Positions 55,089 through 64,000 of a stretch of DNA of 64,000 nucleotides are shown here, piece by piece. The notes beneath the pieces are model-generated. The model did no database searches, was not told the origin of the DNA, and saw nothing but the letters and a program-made list of their open reading frames with translations. A program made the translations under genes and the position numbers. Source of the DNA: Burkholderia thailandensis E264. Its GTDB lineage: Bacteria > Pseudomonadota > Gammaproteobacteria > Burkholderiales > Burkholderiaceae. The stretch is taken from positions 434,001-498,000 of the forward strand of contig NC_007651.1 of the NCBI RefSeq assembly GCF_000012365.1. Reading direction: 5' to 3'. Numbering within the stretch: the stretch's first letter is position 1; each line of letters begins with the position of its first letter.

Positions 55089-58000
55089 ATGGACGCGGCA
55101 TCCGGAATCCTGCCCGACTACGCGGAGCTGTTCTGCCGGTCGAATTTCTCGTTCCTGCACGGCGCGTCGTCGGCGGAAGAGCTTGTCGAACGTGCGAAGA
55201 AACACGGCTATCGCGGCATCGCGATCACCGACGAATGCTCGCTCGCCGGTGCGCCGCGCATGCACGTCGCGGCGAAGGGGCACGAACTGCCGCTCGTCGT
55301 CGGCGCGTACTTCGACGTGACGCCGGACGACGTCGCGCCGGGCCACGATCCGGGCCCCGGCGCGTTCGGCCTCGTGCTGCTCGCGCAGAACCGCGAGGGC
55401 TACGGGAACCTGTCCGAGCTGATCTCGTGGCGGCGAATGAACGCGCCCAAAGGCACCTACCGGCTCACGCCGCGCATGCTTGCCGCGCCGCCGCCGGAAT
55501 TCATCCATCTGCGCGGCGTGCCCGACTGCTTCGCGATCCTCGTGCCGACGTATCCGGCGCGCGCCGACGTGCTCGACGCGCAGCTCGCGTGGTTCGGCGC
55601 GCTGTTCGGCGAGCGCGCGCGGCTCGGGCTCGTGCAGTTGCAGCGCGCGCTCGACGGCGCGCATCGCGAGCAGGTTCGGGCGGCGGGCGAGCGGCGCGGG
55701 ATGCGCATCGTCGCGCTCGGCGACGTGACGATGCACACTCGTTCGTGCAAGCCGTTGCAGGACACGATGACGGCGATCAGGCTCGGGATGCCGATCGGCG
55801 AATGCGGCCATGCGCTCGCGCCGAACGCGGAGCAGCACTTGCGCACGCGACAGCGGATCGCGCAGTTGTTCCCGGCCGATGCGCTCGCGCAGACGTGCCG
55901 GATGCTCGACGCGTGCCATTTCTCGCTCGACGAACTACGTTACGAATATCCGCATGAAATCGTCCCCGCAGGACATACGCCGACCAGCTATCTGGCGCAG
56001 GAAACGTGGGCGGGCGCGCGCAGGCGCTATCCCGACGGCGTGCCGGAAGCGGTGAGGCAAAGAATCGGGTTCGAGCTCGCGCTGATCGCCGACCTGAAAT
56101 ACGAGCCGTATTTCCTGACGGTCTACGACATCGTCGAATACGCGCGCAGCAAGGACATCCTGTGCCAGGGGCGCGGCTCGGCGGCGAACTCGGTCGTCTG
56201 CTATTGCCTCGGCGTCACGGAGGTGAATCCGCAGCAGAGCACGCTGCTGTTCGAGCGTTTCATCAGCCGCGAGCGCGGCGAGCCGCCCGACATCGACGTC
56301 GACTTCGAGCACCAGCGGCGCGAGGAGGTCATCCAGTATCTCTACGGCAAGTACGGCCACGACCGCGCGGCGCTCGCGGCGGCCGTGTCGACCTATCGCC
56401 CGCGCGGCGCGCTGCGCGAGACCGGCAAGGCGCTCGGCGTCGATCCGATGCTCGTCGAGCGGGTCGCGAAGGAGCATCGCTGGTTCGACGGCAGCCGCGC
56501 TCTGCTCGCGCGCTTCGCGTCGGTCGGGCTCGATCCGGATGTTCCGCTGATCCGGACCTGGGCCAAGCTCGCCGCGCGGCTGCTGAACTTTCCGCGCCAC
56601 CTGTCGCAGCATTCGGGCGGCTTCGTGGTGAGCCGCGGCAAGCTCACGCGGCTCGTGCCGGTCGAGAACGCGGCGATGGAAGGGCGGCGCGTGATCCAGT
56701 GGGACAAGGACGATCTGGAAGCGCTCGGGTTGATGAAGGTCGACGTGCTCGCGCTCGGCATGCTGTCCGCGCTGCATCGCGCGTTCGACATGATCACCGC
56801 GTGGCGCGGCCCGCCGCTGCCGGACGGCAGGCCGTTCCGGCTGGAGCACATTCCGCAGGACGACAAGGCGACCTACGACATGATCTGCCGCGCGGATACG
56901 GTCGGCGTGTTCCAGATCGAGTCGCGCGCGCAGATGTCGATGCTGCCGCGTCTGCGGCCGCGCGGCTACTACGATCTGGTGGTCCAGGTGTCGATCGTCC
57001 GGCCAGGACCGATCCAGGGCGGCGCGGTGCATCCGTACCTGGAGCGGCGCCGGATCGCCGCCGGCGAGGTGGAGGGCGAGATCACCTATCCGAGCGAGGC
57101 GCTCGAGCGCGTGCTCGAGCGCACGCTCGGGATTCCGATCTTCCAGGAGCAGGTGATGCAGATCGCAATCGTCGCGGCGGGTTTCACGCCCGGGGAGGCC
57201 GATGCGCTGCGCCGGGCCATGGCCGCGTGGAAACGCAAGGGCGATCTCGGCAAATATCACCGGCGGATCGTCGACGGGATGCTCGAGCGCGGCTATTCGC
57301 GCGAATTCGCCGAGCAGATCTTCGAGCAGATCAAGGGCTTCGGCGAGTATGGTTTCCCGGAAAGCCATGCGGCGAGCTTCGCGAAGCTCGCTTATGCGAG
57401 CAGCTGGCTCAAGTGCCACGAGCCGGCGATCTTTCTCGCCGCGCTTCTGAACAGCCAGCCGATGGGCTTCTATCCGCCCGCGCAACTCGTGCAGGACGCG
57501 AAGCGCCACGGCGTGACGGTGCTGCCGATCGATGCGACGAAGAGCGACTGGGAAGCGTCGCTCGAAGCGCGGCCCGGCGAGGCGCCGCCCGACGGCCGGC
57601 CGGCGGTGCGGCTCGGCCTGTCGCTCGTGCGCGGGATGAGCGAGGAGGCCGCGCGGCGCATCGAGGCCGCGCGCGCGGCGGGGCCGTTCGCGAGCGTCGA
57701 CGAACTCGCGCGCCGCGCGCGCCTCGAACGCCGCGATCTCGAGGCGCTCGCCGCCGCGAACGCGTTCGCGACGCTTGCCGGCAACCGCCGCGACGCGCTG
57801 TGGCAGGCGGTCGCCGCCGTGCCGCAGCGCGATCTGCTCGCTGGCGCACCGATCGACGAAGCGGTGAAGCCGGCGCTCGGCGCGCCCACCGAGGCCGACG
57901 ATGTGTTCGCCGACTATCACACGATCGGCCTCACGCTGAACCGGCATCCGGTCGCGCTGCTGCGGCCCGCGCTCGACGCGCGGCGGCTGTCGTCCGCCGC

Positions 58001-58307
58001 GGCGCTGCGCGATCGCCGCAACGGCCAGCTTGCGCGCGCGTGCGGCCTCGTGACCGCGCGGCAGATGCCCGGCACGGCGAAGGGCGTGCTGTTCGTCACG
58101 CTCGAGGACGAGACGGGTTGCGTGAACGTGATCGTCCGGCCGGAGCTGCTCGAGCGGCAGCGGCGCGAGACGCTCGATTCGCGGCTGCTCGCGGTGTCGG
58201 GCGTCTGGCAGTGCGAGAGCGACGTCCGGCATCTCGTCGCGCAATATCTCGAGGATCTGACGCCGCTGATCGCGGGCTTGCGGACCGAGAGCCGCGAATT
58301 CCATTGA
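55089..58307 (+). CDS. dnaE2: Error-prone DNA polymerase DnaE2
   Basis: A 1072-residue C-family polymerase, the usual length for ImuC/DnaE2. The N-terminal PHP domain begins YAELFCRSNFSFLHGASSAE; the palm has the catalytic aspartates in PPDIDVDFEHQ (D401, D403), with PRHLSQHSGGFVVS and ESRAQMSMLPRLRPRGYYDL after it; a helix-hairpin-helix and an OB domain (VLFVTLEDETGCVNVIVRP) end it. It is shorter than replicative DnaE. It is the polymerase of the SOS mutasome. A GTG at 55080, overlapping the imuB stop, is an alternative start. Confidence 0.95.
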   Translation: MDAASGILPDYAELFCRSNFSFLHGASSAEELVERAKKHGYRGIAITDECSLAGAPRMHVAAKGHELPLVVGAYFDVTPDDVAPGHDPGPGAFGLVLLAQNREGYGNLSELISWRRMNAPKGTYRLTPRMLAAPPPEFIHLRGVPDCFAILVPTYPARADVLDAQLAWFGALFGERARLGLVQLQRALDGAHREQVRAAGERRGMRIVALGDVTMHTRSCKPLQDTMTAIRLGMPIGECGHALAPNAEQHLRTRQRIAQLFPADALAQTCRMLDACHFSLDELRYEYPHEIVPAGHTPTSYLAQETWAGARRRYPDGVPEAVRQRIGFELALIADLKYEPYFLTVYDIVEYARSKDILCQGRGSAANSVVCYCLGVTEVNPQQSTLLFERFISRERGEPPDIDVDFEHQRREEVIQYLYGKYGHDRAALAAAVSTYRPRGALRETGKALGVDPMLVERVAKEHRWFDGSRALLARFASVGLDPDVPLIRTWAKLAARLLNFPRHLSQHSGGFVVSRGKLTRLVPVENAAMEGRRVIQWDKDDLEALGLMKVDVLALGMLSALHRAFDMITAWRGPPLPDGRPFRLEHIPQDDKATYDMICRADTVGVFQIESRAQMSMLPRLRPRGYYDLVVQVSIVRPGPIQGGAVHPYLERRRIAAGEVEGEITYPSEALERVLERTLGIPIFQEQVMQIAIVAAGFTPGEADALRRAMAAWKRKGDLGKYHRRIVDGMLERGYSREFAEQIFEQIKGFGEYGFPESHAASFAKLAYASSWLKCHEPAIFLAALLNSQPMGFYPPAQLVQDAKRHGVTVLPIDATKSDWEASLEARPGEAPPDGRPAVRLGLSLVRGMSEEAARRIEAARAAGPFASVDELARRARLERRDLEALAAANAFATLAGNRRDALWQAVAAVPQRDLLAGAPIDEAVKPALGAPTEADDVFADYHTIGLTLNRHPVALLRPALDARRLSSAAALRDRRNGQLARACGLVTARQMPGTAKGVLFVTLEDETGCVNVIVRPELLERQRRETLDSRLLAVSGVWQCESDVRHLVAQYLEDLTPLIAGLRTESREFH

Positions 58308-58327
58308 GCCGCCGCGAATCGATGCAT

Positions 58328-58346
58328 ACCAGTGCGCAACACTGGT
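58328..58346. repeat. Inverted repeat ACCAGTG/CACTGGT
   Basis: ACCAGTG (58328-58334) and CACTGGT (58340-58346) form a perfect 7-base dyad around CGCAA. It lacks a T-run. The half-site ACTGGT recurs at 58530 in the promoter of the GntR gene, so both may bind that regulator. Confidence 0.5.
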
Positions 58347-58526
58347 TCTATTTCGGTATCTGTTCAGCCGGAATCCGGCGCGCTCCAATACTCGCGCCCA
58401 TTGGCCGACCTTCTGCGTGCGGGTAAATACCTATCTCGCAACATGCTGTAAATAAAGGGCTTTGATTCGCCGAATCCCTTGGCCGACAACACTTTTCGGC
58501 GATCCGGCATTCCGATTTCGATCAAA

Positions 58527-58554
58527 TTGACTGGTATTATTTTGGTTATATAAT
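58527..58554 (+). promoter_or_regulatory. Promoter and possible GntR operator of the nag locus
   Basis: TTGACT (58527-58532) and a perfect TATAAT (58549-58554) are 16 bases apart. The spacer holds ACTGGTATTATTTTGGT, with TGGT repeated, resembling half-sites of GntR/HutC regulators of aminosugar genes (ACTGGT...). Autoregulation is inferred. Confidence 0.6.
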
Positions 58555-58602
58555 GGCCTCGCTTTTCGGACGACGCCCTCCCGTTTTCGCCCCCGGAGAC
58601 CT

Positions 58603-59337
58603 ATGGACATCGGCTGGTCGGCGCTGGCGCCCGATGCGCGCAGCGACACCCCGCTCTACCTGCAGCTCGCACGCAATCTCGCGGGCGCGATTCACGGCGG
58701 CGCCTGGCGCGCCGGCGAAGCGCTGCCGTCCGAGCGCGGCTTGTCGGCGGCGGCGGGCGTGTCGCGCATCACCGCGCGCCGCGCGCTCGCGCTCCTCGTC
58801 GAGCAGGGGCTCATCCGGCGCGTGCGCGGCGCGGGCAGCTTCATCACGCCGCGCGTGGCCGACCCGCTGTCGCGGCTCGTCGGGTTCACCGCGAAGATGC
58901 GCCAGCGCGGCTTCGCGCCCGATTCGGTGTGGCTCGCGCGCAGCCTGCGCGCGGCGAGCCGCGACGAGCTCGCGCGCTTTAGCCTGTCGCCCGGCGCGAC
59001 GGTCGCGCGCCTCGAACGGCTGCGGCGCGCGGACGGCGTCGTGATGGCGTACGAGCGCTCGACGCTGCCCGCGACCTGCGTGCCCGAGCCGCAGGCGCTA
59101 GAAGGGTCGCTGTACAGCTACCTGCAGTCGCGCGGTCTCGACGTGGTGCGCGCGTCGCAGCGCTTTCGCGCGACGCGCGCGTCGGCCGATGTCGCACAGT
59201 GGCTCGGCCTCGCGCCGGGTGCGGCGCTCCTCGTCATCACGCGGATCGGTTACGGCGCCGATCGGCGGGCGATCGAAGCGACCGAAACGTATTGCCGCGA
59301 CGATTACTACGATTTCGTCGCCGAGCTGAAACGCTGA
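58603..59337 (+). CDS. nagR: GntR-family (HutC subfamily) regulator of N-acetylglucosamine use
   Basis: A 244-residue regulator. The N-terminal winged helix holds EALPSERGLSAAAGVSRITA and RRALALLVEQGLIRRVRGAG; the C-terminal UTRA ligand domain holds VMAYERSTLPATCVPEPQ and EATETYCRDDYYDFVAELK. By analogy with NagR/NagQ/DasR it should sense an aminosugar phosphate. It precedes nagA by 99 bases on the same strand. Confidence 0.85.
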   Translation: MDIGWSALAPDARSDTPLYLQLARNLAGAIHGGAWRAGEALPSERGLSAAAGVSRITARRALALLVEQGLIRRVRGAGSFITPRVADPLSRLVGFTAKMRQRGFAPDSVWLARSLRAASRDELARFSLSPGATVARLERLRRADGVVMAYERSTLPATCVPEPQALEGSLYSYLQSRGLDVVRASQRFRATRASADVAQWLGLAPGAALLVITRIGYGADRRAIEATETYCRDDYYDFVAELKR

Positions 59338-59436
59338 CACGACAGACTGTCCGCGGCAGCCCGGGCGACTGCAAGCCCTCTCGCAAGCAGCAAGCAGTAC
59401 CGACCCCATACGCATCACCAGATATCAGAGAACGTC

Positions 59437-60540
59437 ATGCTGACCGGAAACATACTGACCGCCGACGGCTGGATTCACGGCACGCTCGAATTCGAGAACG
59501 GCCGGATCACGGCGCTGTCGGGCGACGCGACGGACCCGTCGAAGAACGACGCGCCCTACATCCTGCCCGGCTTCATCGATCTGCACGTGCATGGCGCGGG
59601 CGGCGCGGACGTGATGGAAGGCGGCGACGCGATCGAGACGATCGCGCGCACGCACGCGCGCTACGGCACGACGAGCCTGCTCGCGACGACGATGACCGCG
59701 CCGCGCGACGAGCTGATGCGCGTCGTCTCGGATCTGGGCGGCGTCGCGCGCACGCGCACGCCGGGCGGCTCGCGCGTGCTCGGCGTGCATCTCGAAGGCC
59801 CGTACATCAATCCCGGCAAGCTCGGCGCGCAGCCGGACGCGGCGGTGTCCGCGGTGCTCGACGAGGTGCTGAAGTACCTGTCGATCGCGCCGATCCGCGT
59901 CGTCACGCTCGCGCCGGAGATTTCCGGACACATCGAGATCATCTCCGAGATGGCCGCGCGCGGCGTGCGCGTGCAGCTCGGCCATTCGCTCGGCACTTAC
60001 GACGACGCGGTCGCCGCGCTCAAGCACGGCGCATGCGGCTTCACGCACCTGTTCAATGCGATGTCGCCGCTGCATCACCGCAATCCCGGCATCGTCGGCG
60101 CGGCGCTCGCGCACGCCGAGTACGCGGAGATCATCCCCGACCTGCTGCACGTGCATCCAGGCGCGATCCGCGCCGCGCTGCGCGCGATCCCTCGCCTGTA
60201 CGTCGTGACCGACAGCACGTCGGCCACCGGCATGCCCGACGGCGAATACCGGCTCGGCAGCCAGCGCGTGACGAAGTGCCTGGGCGGCGTGCGGCTCGCC
60301 GACGGCACGCTCGCCGGCAGCACGCTGACGATGGATCAGGCGCTGCGCAATCTCGTGTCGCTCGGCCTGCCGATCGCCGACGTGTCGAACCGGATGTCGC
60401 GCTACGCGGCCGATTACCTCGGGCTCGCCGATCGCGGGCGCATCGCGCGCGGCGCGTGGGCCGATCTCGCCGTGTTCGACCGCGAACTGAATCTGACCGC
60501 AACCTTCGTCGAAGGAGAATCGATTGTCGAATATGCTTAA
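59437..60540 (+). CDS. nagA: N-acetylglucosamine-6-phosphate deacetylase
   Basis: A 367-residue amidohydrolase removing acetate from GlcNAc-6-phosphate. Metal-site and substrate blocks: PGFIDLHVHGAGGADVME, VLGVHLEGPYINPGKLG, GHSLGTYDDAVAAL, HLFNAMSPLHHRNPGIV and the catalytic aspartate in VVTDSTSATGMPDGEY. It overlaps the next gene by 17 bases. Confidence 0.95.
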   Translation: MLTGNILTADGWIHGTLEFENGRITALSGDATDPSKNDAPYILPGFIDLHVHGAGGADVMEGGDAIETIARTHARYGTTSLLATTMTAPRDELMRVVSDLGGVARTRTPGGSRVLGVHLEGPYINPGKLGAQPDAAVSAVLDEVLKYLSIAPIRVVTLAPEISGHIEIISEMAARGVRVQLGHSLGTYDDAVAALKHGACGFTHLFNAMSPLHHRNPGIVGAALAHAEYAEIIPDLLHVHPGAIRAALRAIPRLYVVTDSTSATGMPDGEYRLGSQRVTKCLGGVRLADGTLAGSTLTMDQALRNLVSLGLPIADVSNRMSRYAADYLGLADRGRIARGAWADLAVFDRELNLTATFVEGESIVEYA

Positions 60541-61540
60541 CGAGGCGCGCGAGTCGGCGCGCGTCGTCGCCGCGCAGCTCGCGGACACGCGCCGCGTCGA
60601 GGCGCTCGCGCGCCATCTCGCCGAGCACGCGCCGCAGGTCGCGCTGACCGTCGCGCGCGGCAGCTCCGATCACGCGGCGAGCTACTTCGCGAGCCTGACG
60701 ATGAGCCGCCTCGGCGTGCCCGTCGCGTCGCTGCCGATGTCGGTCGCGACGCTGCAGCAGGCGCCTCTCAAAGTGCAGGGCCAGCTCGCGCTCGCGTTCT
60801 CGCAGTCGGGCAAGAGCCCGGATCTCGTCAACACGATGGCCGCGCTGCGCGAAGCGGGGGCGCTGACGGTCGCCGCCGTCAACGTGCTGCCGTCGCCGCT
60901 CGCCGACGCGTGCGAGCATCAACTGCCGCTGCTCGCCGGCCCCGAGTTGTCGGTCGCCGCGACGAAGAGCTATATCGCGATGCTGTCGCTCGCCGCGCAG
61001 CTCGTCGCGTTCTGGCAGCGCGACGCCGCGCTCGTGTCCGCGCTGCGCAGCCTGCCCGACGCGCTCGAGCAGGCAGGCCGGTTCGACTGGTCGAGCGCGG
61101 TTGACGAGCTGCGCGGCGTCGAACGGATGATCGTGATCGGCCGCGGGCTCGGCCTCGCGATCGCGCAGGAAGCGGCGCTCAAGCTGAAGGAGACGTCGGG
61201 CATCCAGGCCGAGGCGTTCTCGAGCGCCGAAGTGCGGCACGGCCCGATGGAGCTCATCGACCGCGACTATCCGCTCCTCGTGTTCGCGCCGCCCGGGCCG
61301 GAACAGGAAGGCCTGCTGCAGCTCGCGCGCGACATGCGCGCGCGCGGCGCGCGCGTGCTGCTCGCCGCGCCGGCGGGCACGCCCGATGCGACGCTGCCGC
61401 TCGCGCGCACCGCGCACGCGGCGCTCGATCCGATTGCCGCGATCCTGTCGTTCTACGTGATGGCGGCCGGGCTCGCGCGCGCGCGCGGCCGCGATCCCGA
61501 TGCGCCGCGCCATCTGCACAAAGTCACCGAAACACACTGA
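60524..61540 (+). CDS. SIS-domain glucosamine-6-phosphate deaminase/isomerase (NagB-II type)
   Basis: A 338-residue protein with two SIS domains, like the isomerase half of GlmS but without the glutaminase half. Sugar-phosphate motifs: VARGSSDHAASYFASLTMSR, AFSQSGKSPDLVNTM and SAEVRHGPMELIDRDYPLLV. In nag loci lacking classical NagB such proteins deaminate glucosamine-6-phosphate to fructose-6-phosphate. I take the TTG at 60524 as start, because AAGGAGA lies five bases ahead; the ATG at 60533 is 14 bases away. The overlap with nagA indicates coupling. Confidence 0.88.
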   Translation: MSNMLNEARESARVVAAQLADTRRVEALARHLAEHAPQVALTVARGSSDHAASYFASLTMSRLGVPVASLPMSVATLQQAPLKVQGQLALAFSQSGKSPDLVNTMAALREAGALTVAAVNVLPSPLADACEHQLPLLAGPELSVAATKSYIAMLSLAAQLVAFWQRDAALVSALRSLPDALEQAGRFDWSSAVDELRGVERMIVIGRGLGLAIAQEAALKLKETSGIQAEAFSSAEVRHGPMELIDRDYPLLVFAPPGPEQEGLLQLARDMRARGARVLLAAPAGTPDATLPLARTAHAALDPIAAILSFYVMAAGLARARGRDPDAPRHLHKVTETH

Positions 61541-61573
61541 CGATCTGACGATCACCGACGAGACGAGACAGCC

Positions 61574-64000
61574 ATGAGACGTGCCGAGGAGTCACAGTTG
61601 AAGCAACAAGCATCCCACGACCAGATCGTGCTGGTCGCTCCGCTGACGGGGCCCGTCGTGCCGCTCGCCGACGTGCCCGATCCCGTGTTCTCGGGCGGCA
61701 TGTTCGGCGACGGCATCGGCATCGATCCGCTCGAGGGCCGGCTTCTCGCGCCGTGCGGGGGCGTCGTGTCGCACGTCGCGCGCACGGGCCACGCGGTGAC
61801 GATCGCGGCCGACGGCGGCGCCGAGATCCTGCTGCACATCGGCATCGACACGGTCGAGCTGAACGGGCTCGGCTTCTCGGCGAAGATCGCCGAAGGCGCG
61901 CGCGTGGCGCCGGGCGATCTGCTGATCGAGTTCGATCAGGACACGATCGCGCGCGCCGCGCACAGCCTCGTATCGGTGATCGCGATCGCGAATTCGGATG
62001 CGTTCGAAGTCGTCGAGCGCGCGGGCGCGGGCGTCGCGAAGGCGGGCGAGACGCCGCTGCTCACGCTGCGCGCGCGCGGGGCGGCGGCGGGCGCGGCGGC
62101 AAGCGCGGGTTCGGCGGCGGGCCGCGCAGACGCGGGCGCCGAAGCGCGCAAGTCGATCACGCTCACGCAGCCGGGCGGCCTGCACGCGCGACCGGCCGCG
62201 CGCGCGCGCGAGGCGGCGCGCGGGCTCGACGCGCACGTCGACGTGCATTTCGGAGGGCGCAAGGCGGCGCTGCAAAGCGTCGTCGGGCTGCTCGGCCTCG
62301 GCGCGGGCGAGCACGCGACGATCGAGATCGTCGCGACGGGCCGCGACGCCGCGAAGGCGGTCGAGCTCGTCGCGCACGAACTGCTGCGCGAAGCGCACGG
62401 CGAAGCCGAGGAGAAGCCGGCGCGCGTCGTGTCGCCCGCGCCCGTCGCCGCCGCCGTCGGGCGCGCGCCGCTCGATCCGAACACGCTCGCGGGCGTGTGT
62501 GCGGCGCCCGGCATCGCCGTAGGCGCGCTCGTGCGCTGGGACGAGACGGACATCGCGCCGCCCGAGCTCGCGAGCGGCACGCCCGCCGCCGAGAGCCGGC
62601 TGCTCGACCGCGCGCTCGCCGCGGTCGACGCGGAGCTCGAGACGACGGTGCGCGAAGCGTCGCAGCGCGGCGCGATCGGCGAAGCGGGCATCTTCGCCGT
62701 GCACCGCGTGCTGCTCGAGGACCCGTCGCTCGTCGACGCCGCGCGCGACCTGATCAGCCTCGGCAAGAGCGCGGGCTACGCGTGGCGCGAGACGATCCGT
62801 GCGCAGACGGCCGTGCTCGCCGGCGTCGACGACGCGCTGCTCGCCGAGCGCGCGGCCGATCTGCGCGACATCGACAAGCGCGTGCTGCGCGCGCTCGGCT
62901 ATGCGAGCGCGACTGCGCGGGAGCTGCCGGCCGAAGCGGTGCTCGCGGCGGAGGAGTTCACGCCGTCCGATCTCGCGTCGCTCGATCGCGAGCGCGTGAC
63001 GGCGCTCGTGATGGCGCGCGGCGGCGCGACTTCGCATGCGGCGATCATCGCGCGCCAGCTCGGCATTCCGTCGCTCGTCGCGGTGGGCGATGCGCTGTAT
63101 GCGATTCCGCAGCGCACGCAGGTCGTCGTCGACGCGAGCGCGGGCCGCCTCGAATACGCGCCGACCGCGCTCGACGTCGAGCGCGCGCGCCACGAGCGGC
63201 AGCGCCTTGCCGGCGTGCGCGAGGCGAACCGGCGGATGTCGGGCGAAGCGGCGGTCACGCGCGACGGCCACAAGATCGAGGTCGCCGCGAACATCGCGAC
63301 GCTCGACGACGCGCGCGTCGCGGTCGACAACGGCGCCGACGCGGTCGGCCTGCTGCGCACCGAGCTGATGTTCATCCACCGGCAGGCGGCGCCGACGACG
63401 TCCGAGCATCAGCAGAGCTATCAATCGATCGTCGACGCGCTGCAAGGCCGCACCGCGATCATCCGCACGCTCGACGTCGGCGCGGACAAGGAAGTCGATT
63501 ACCTGACGCTGCCGCCCGAGCCGAACCCCGCGCTCGGCCTGCGCGGGATCCGTCTCGCGCAGGTGCGCCCGGACCTGCTCGACGATCAGTTGCAGGGCCT
63601 CCTTTCGGTGAAGCCGTACGGCTCGGTGCGAATCCTGCTGCCGATGGTGACGGACGTCGGCGAGCTCGTGCGCATCCGCGAGCGCATCGACGCCTTCGCG
63701 CGCGCGCTCGGCCGCGCCGATCCGATCGAAGTCGGCGTGATGATCGAGGTGCCGTCGGCCGCGCTCCTCGCGGATCAGCTCGCGAAGCACGCGGATTTCC
63801 TGTCGATCGGCACGAACGACCTCACGCAGTACACGCTCGCGATGGACCGCTGCCAGGCCGATCTCGCCGCACAGGCGGACGGCCTGCATCCGGCCGTGCT
63901 GCGGCTCGTCGACGCGACCGTGCGCGGCGCCGAGAAGCACGGCAAGTGGGTGGGCGTGTGCGGCGCGCTCGGCGGCGATCCGGTTGCGGTGCCGGTGCTC
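61574..64000 (+). CDS. PTS fusion protein EIIA(Glc)-HPr-enzyme I, N-acetylglucosamine type (3' end outside window)
   Basis: At least 809 residues are visible and the frame is still open at 64000. Order: EIIA of the glucose family with phospho-histidine H88 (ILLHIGIDTVELNGLG), an Ala-rich linker (~170-185), an HPr domain with H204 (GGLHARPAARAREAA), and enzyme I with H488 (GGATSHAAIIARQLGIP) and the PEP site DFLSIGTNDLTQYTLA. This is the NagF/PtsA-type fusion that feeds phosphate to a NagE-like EIIBC permease, probably encoded just beyond the window. The ATG at 61574 begins MRRAEESQLKQQASHDQIVL; a TTG at 61598 is possible. It starts 33 bases after the deaminase gene. Confidence 0.94.
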   Translation, partial: MRRAEESQLKQQASHDQIVLVAPLTGPVVPLADVPDPVFSGGMFGDGIGIDPLEGRLLAPCGGVVSHVARTGHAVTIAADGGAEILLHIGIDTVELNGLGFSAKIAEGARVAPGDLLIEFDQDTIARAAHSLVSVIAIANSDAFEVVERAGAGVAKAGETPLLTLRARGAAAGAAASAGSAAGRADAGAEARKSITLTQPGGLHARPAARAREAARGLDAHVDVHFGGRKAALQSVVGLLGLGAGEHATIEIVATGRDAAKAVELVAHELLREAHGEAEEKPARVVSPAPVAAAVGRAPLDPNTLAGVCAAPGIAVGALVRWDETDIAPPELASGTPAAESRLLDRALAAVDAELETTVREASQRGAIGEAGIFAVHRVLLEDPSLVDAARDLISLGKSAGYAWRETIRAQTAVLAGVDDALLAERAADLRDIDKRVLRALGYASATARELPAEAVLAAEEFTPSDLASLDRERVTALVMARGGATSHAAIIARQLGIPSLVAVGDALYAIPQRTQVVVDASAGRLEYAPTALDVERARHERQRLAGVREANRRMSGEAAVTRDGHKIEVAANIATLDDARVAVDNGADAVGLLRTELMFIHRQAAPTTSEHQQSYQSIVDALQGRTAIIRTLDVGADKEVDYLTLPPEPNPALGLRGIRLAQVRPDLLDDQLQGLLSVKPYGSVRILLPMVTDVGELVRIRERIDAFARALGRADPIEVGVMIEVPSAALLADQLAKHADFLSIGTNDLTQYTLAMDRCQADLAAQADGLHPAVLRLVDATVRGAEKHGKWVGVCGALGGDPVAVPVL

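Larger units (their letters stand above)
58308..58602. other. Intergenic region between dnaE2 and the GntR gene
   Basis: 295 bases, more AT-rich than the surroundings. It has an inverted repeat just after dnaE2 and a strong promoter with an overlapping possible operator near the GntR gene (listed separately). No further gene is seen. Confidence 0.6.

Overview
The window looks like chromosomal DNA of a Burkholderia, most likely the B. pseudomallei/thailandensis group. This is inferred from the very high GC content, the gene content and the gene order; no RNA gene was available to confirm it. It is dense housekeeping and metabolic sequence with short gaps. I see no insertion sequence, prophage, CRISPR array, tRNA or rRNA. 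Most long open frames on the opposite strand are GC-rich shadows.

Region by region. (1) 1-8473: a divergent LysR regulator faces an operon for beta-oxidation of what is probably a dicarboxylic acid. It holds an enoyl-CoA hydratase/3-hydroxyacyl-CoA dehydrogenase, two adjacent acyl-CoA dehydrogenases that look like the large and small subunits of a pimeloyl-CoA-type enzyme, and a class III CoA-transferase. A DUF485/ActP-type uptake pair follows, after a perfect octanucleotide repeat tract. (2) 8507-13565: a C4-dicarboxylate module, dctA-dctB-dctD. dctA is preceded by a sigma-54 promoter and iterated TCCGG palindromes that are a likely DctD enhancer. (3) 13647-18998: a TlpA-like thioredoxin, a lipoprotein, a stand-alone type II thioesterase in an unusually gene-poor stretch, comM and ubiK. 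(4) 19291-26774: nitrogen and PTS control: sigma-54-driven glnK-amtB, gshA-gshB, then EIIA(Man)-type protein, HPr and enzyme I. (5) 26925-35747: moeB-like, ctpA, gpmA, the rhodanese-grxC-secB-gpsA cluster, a macro-domain protein, trmL, comF and a methyltransferase. (6) 35865-46446: the complete aa3 cytochrome c oxidase locus. It has a CoxB carrying both cytochrome c and OmpA-like domains, CoxA, CtaG, CoxC, SURF1, two Sco-type thioredoxin-fold proteins, heme A and heme O synthases, and several tiny membrane proteins. (7) 46449-52710: a YciI-like protein, a chemoreceptor with a sigma-28-like promoter, a MetQ-like binding protein and a three-gene ABC importer. (8) 52935-58307: the LexA-controlled imuA-imuB-dnaE2 mutagenic repair cassette. 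(9) 58527-64000: an N-acetylglucosamine locus with a GntR regulator, NagA, a SIS-domain deaminase/isomerase and an EIIA-HPr-EI fusion that runs off the end.

The strongest leads for a second look are the CoxB-cytochrome c-OmpA fusion, the dctA control region with its TCCGG iterons and leader peptide, the octamer tract inside the catabolic operon, the second Sco-like protein, and the lone thioesterase region with its DnaA-box-like hairpin. No wholly new multi-gene system is evident; most of the novelty is in fusions and control sequences.
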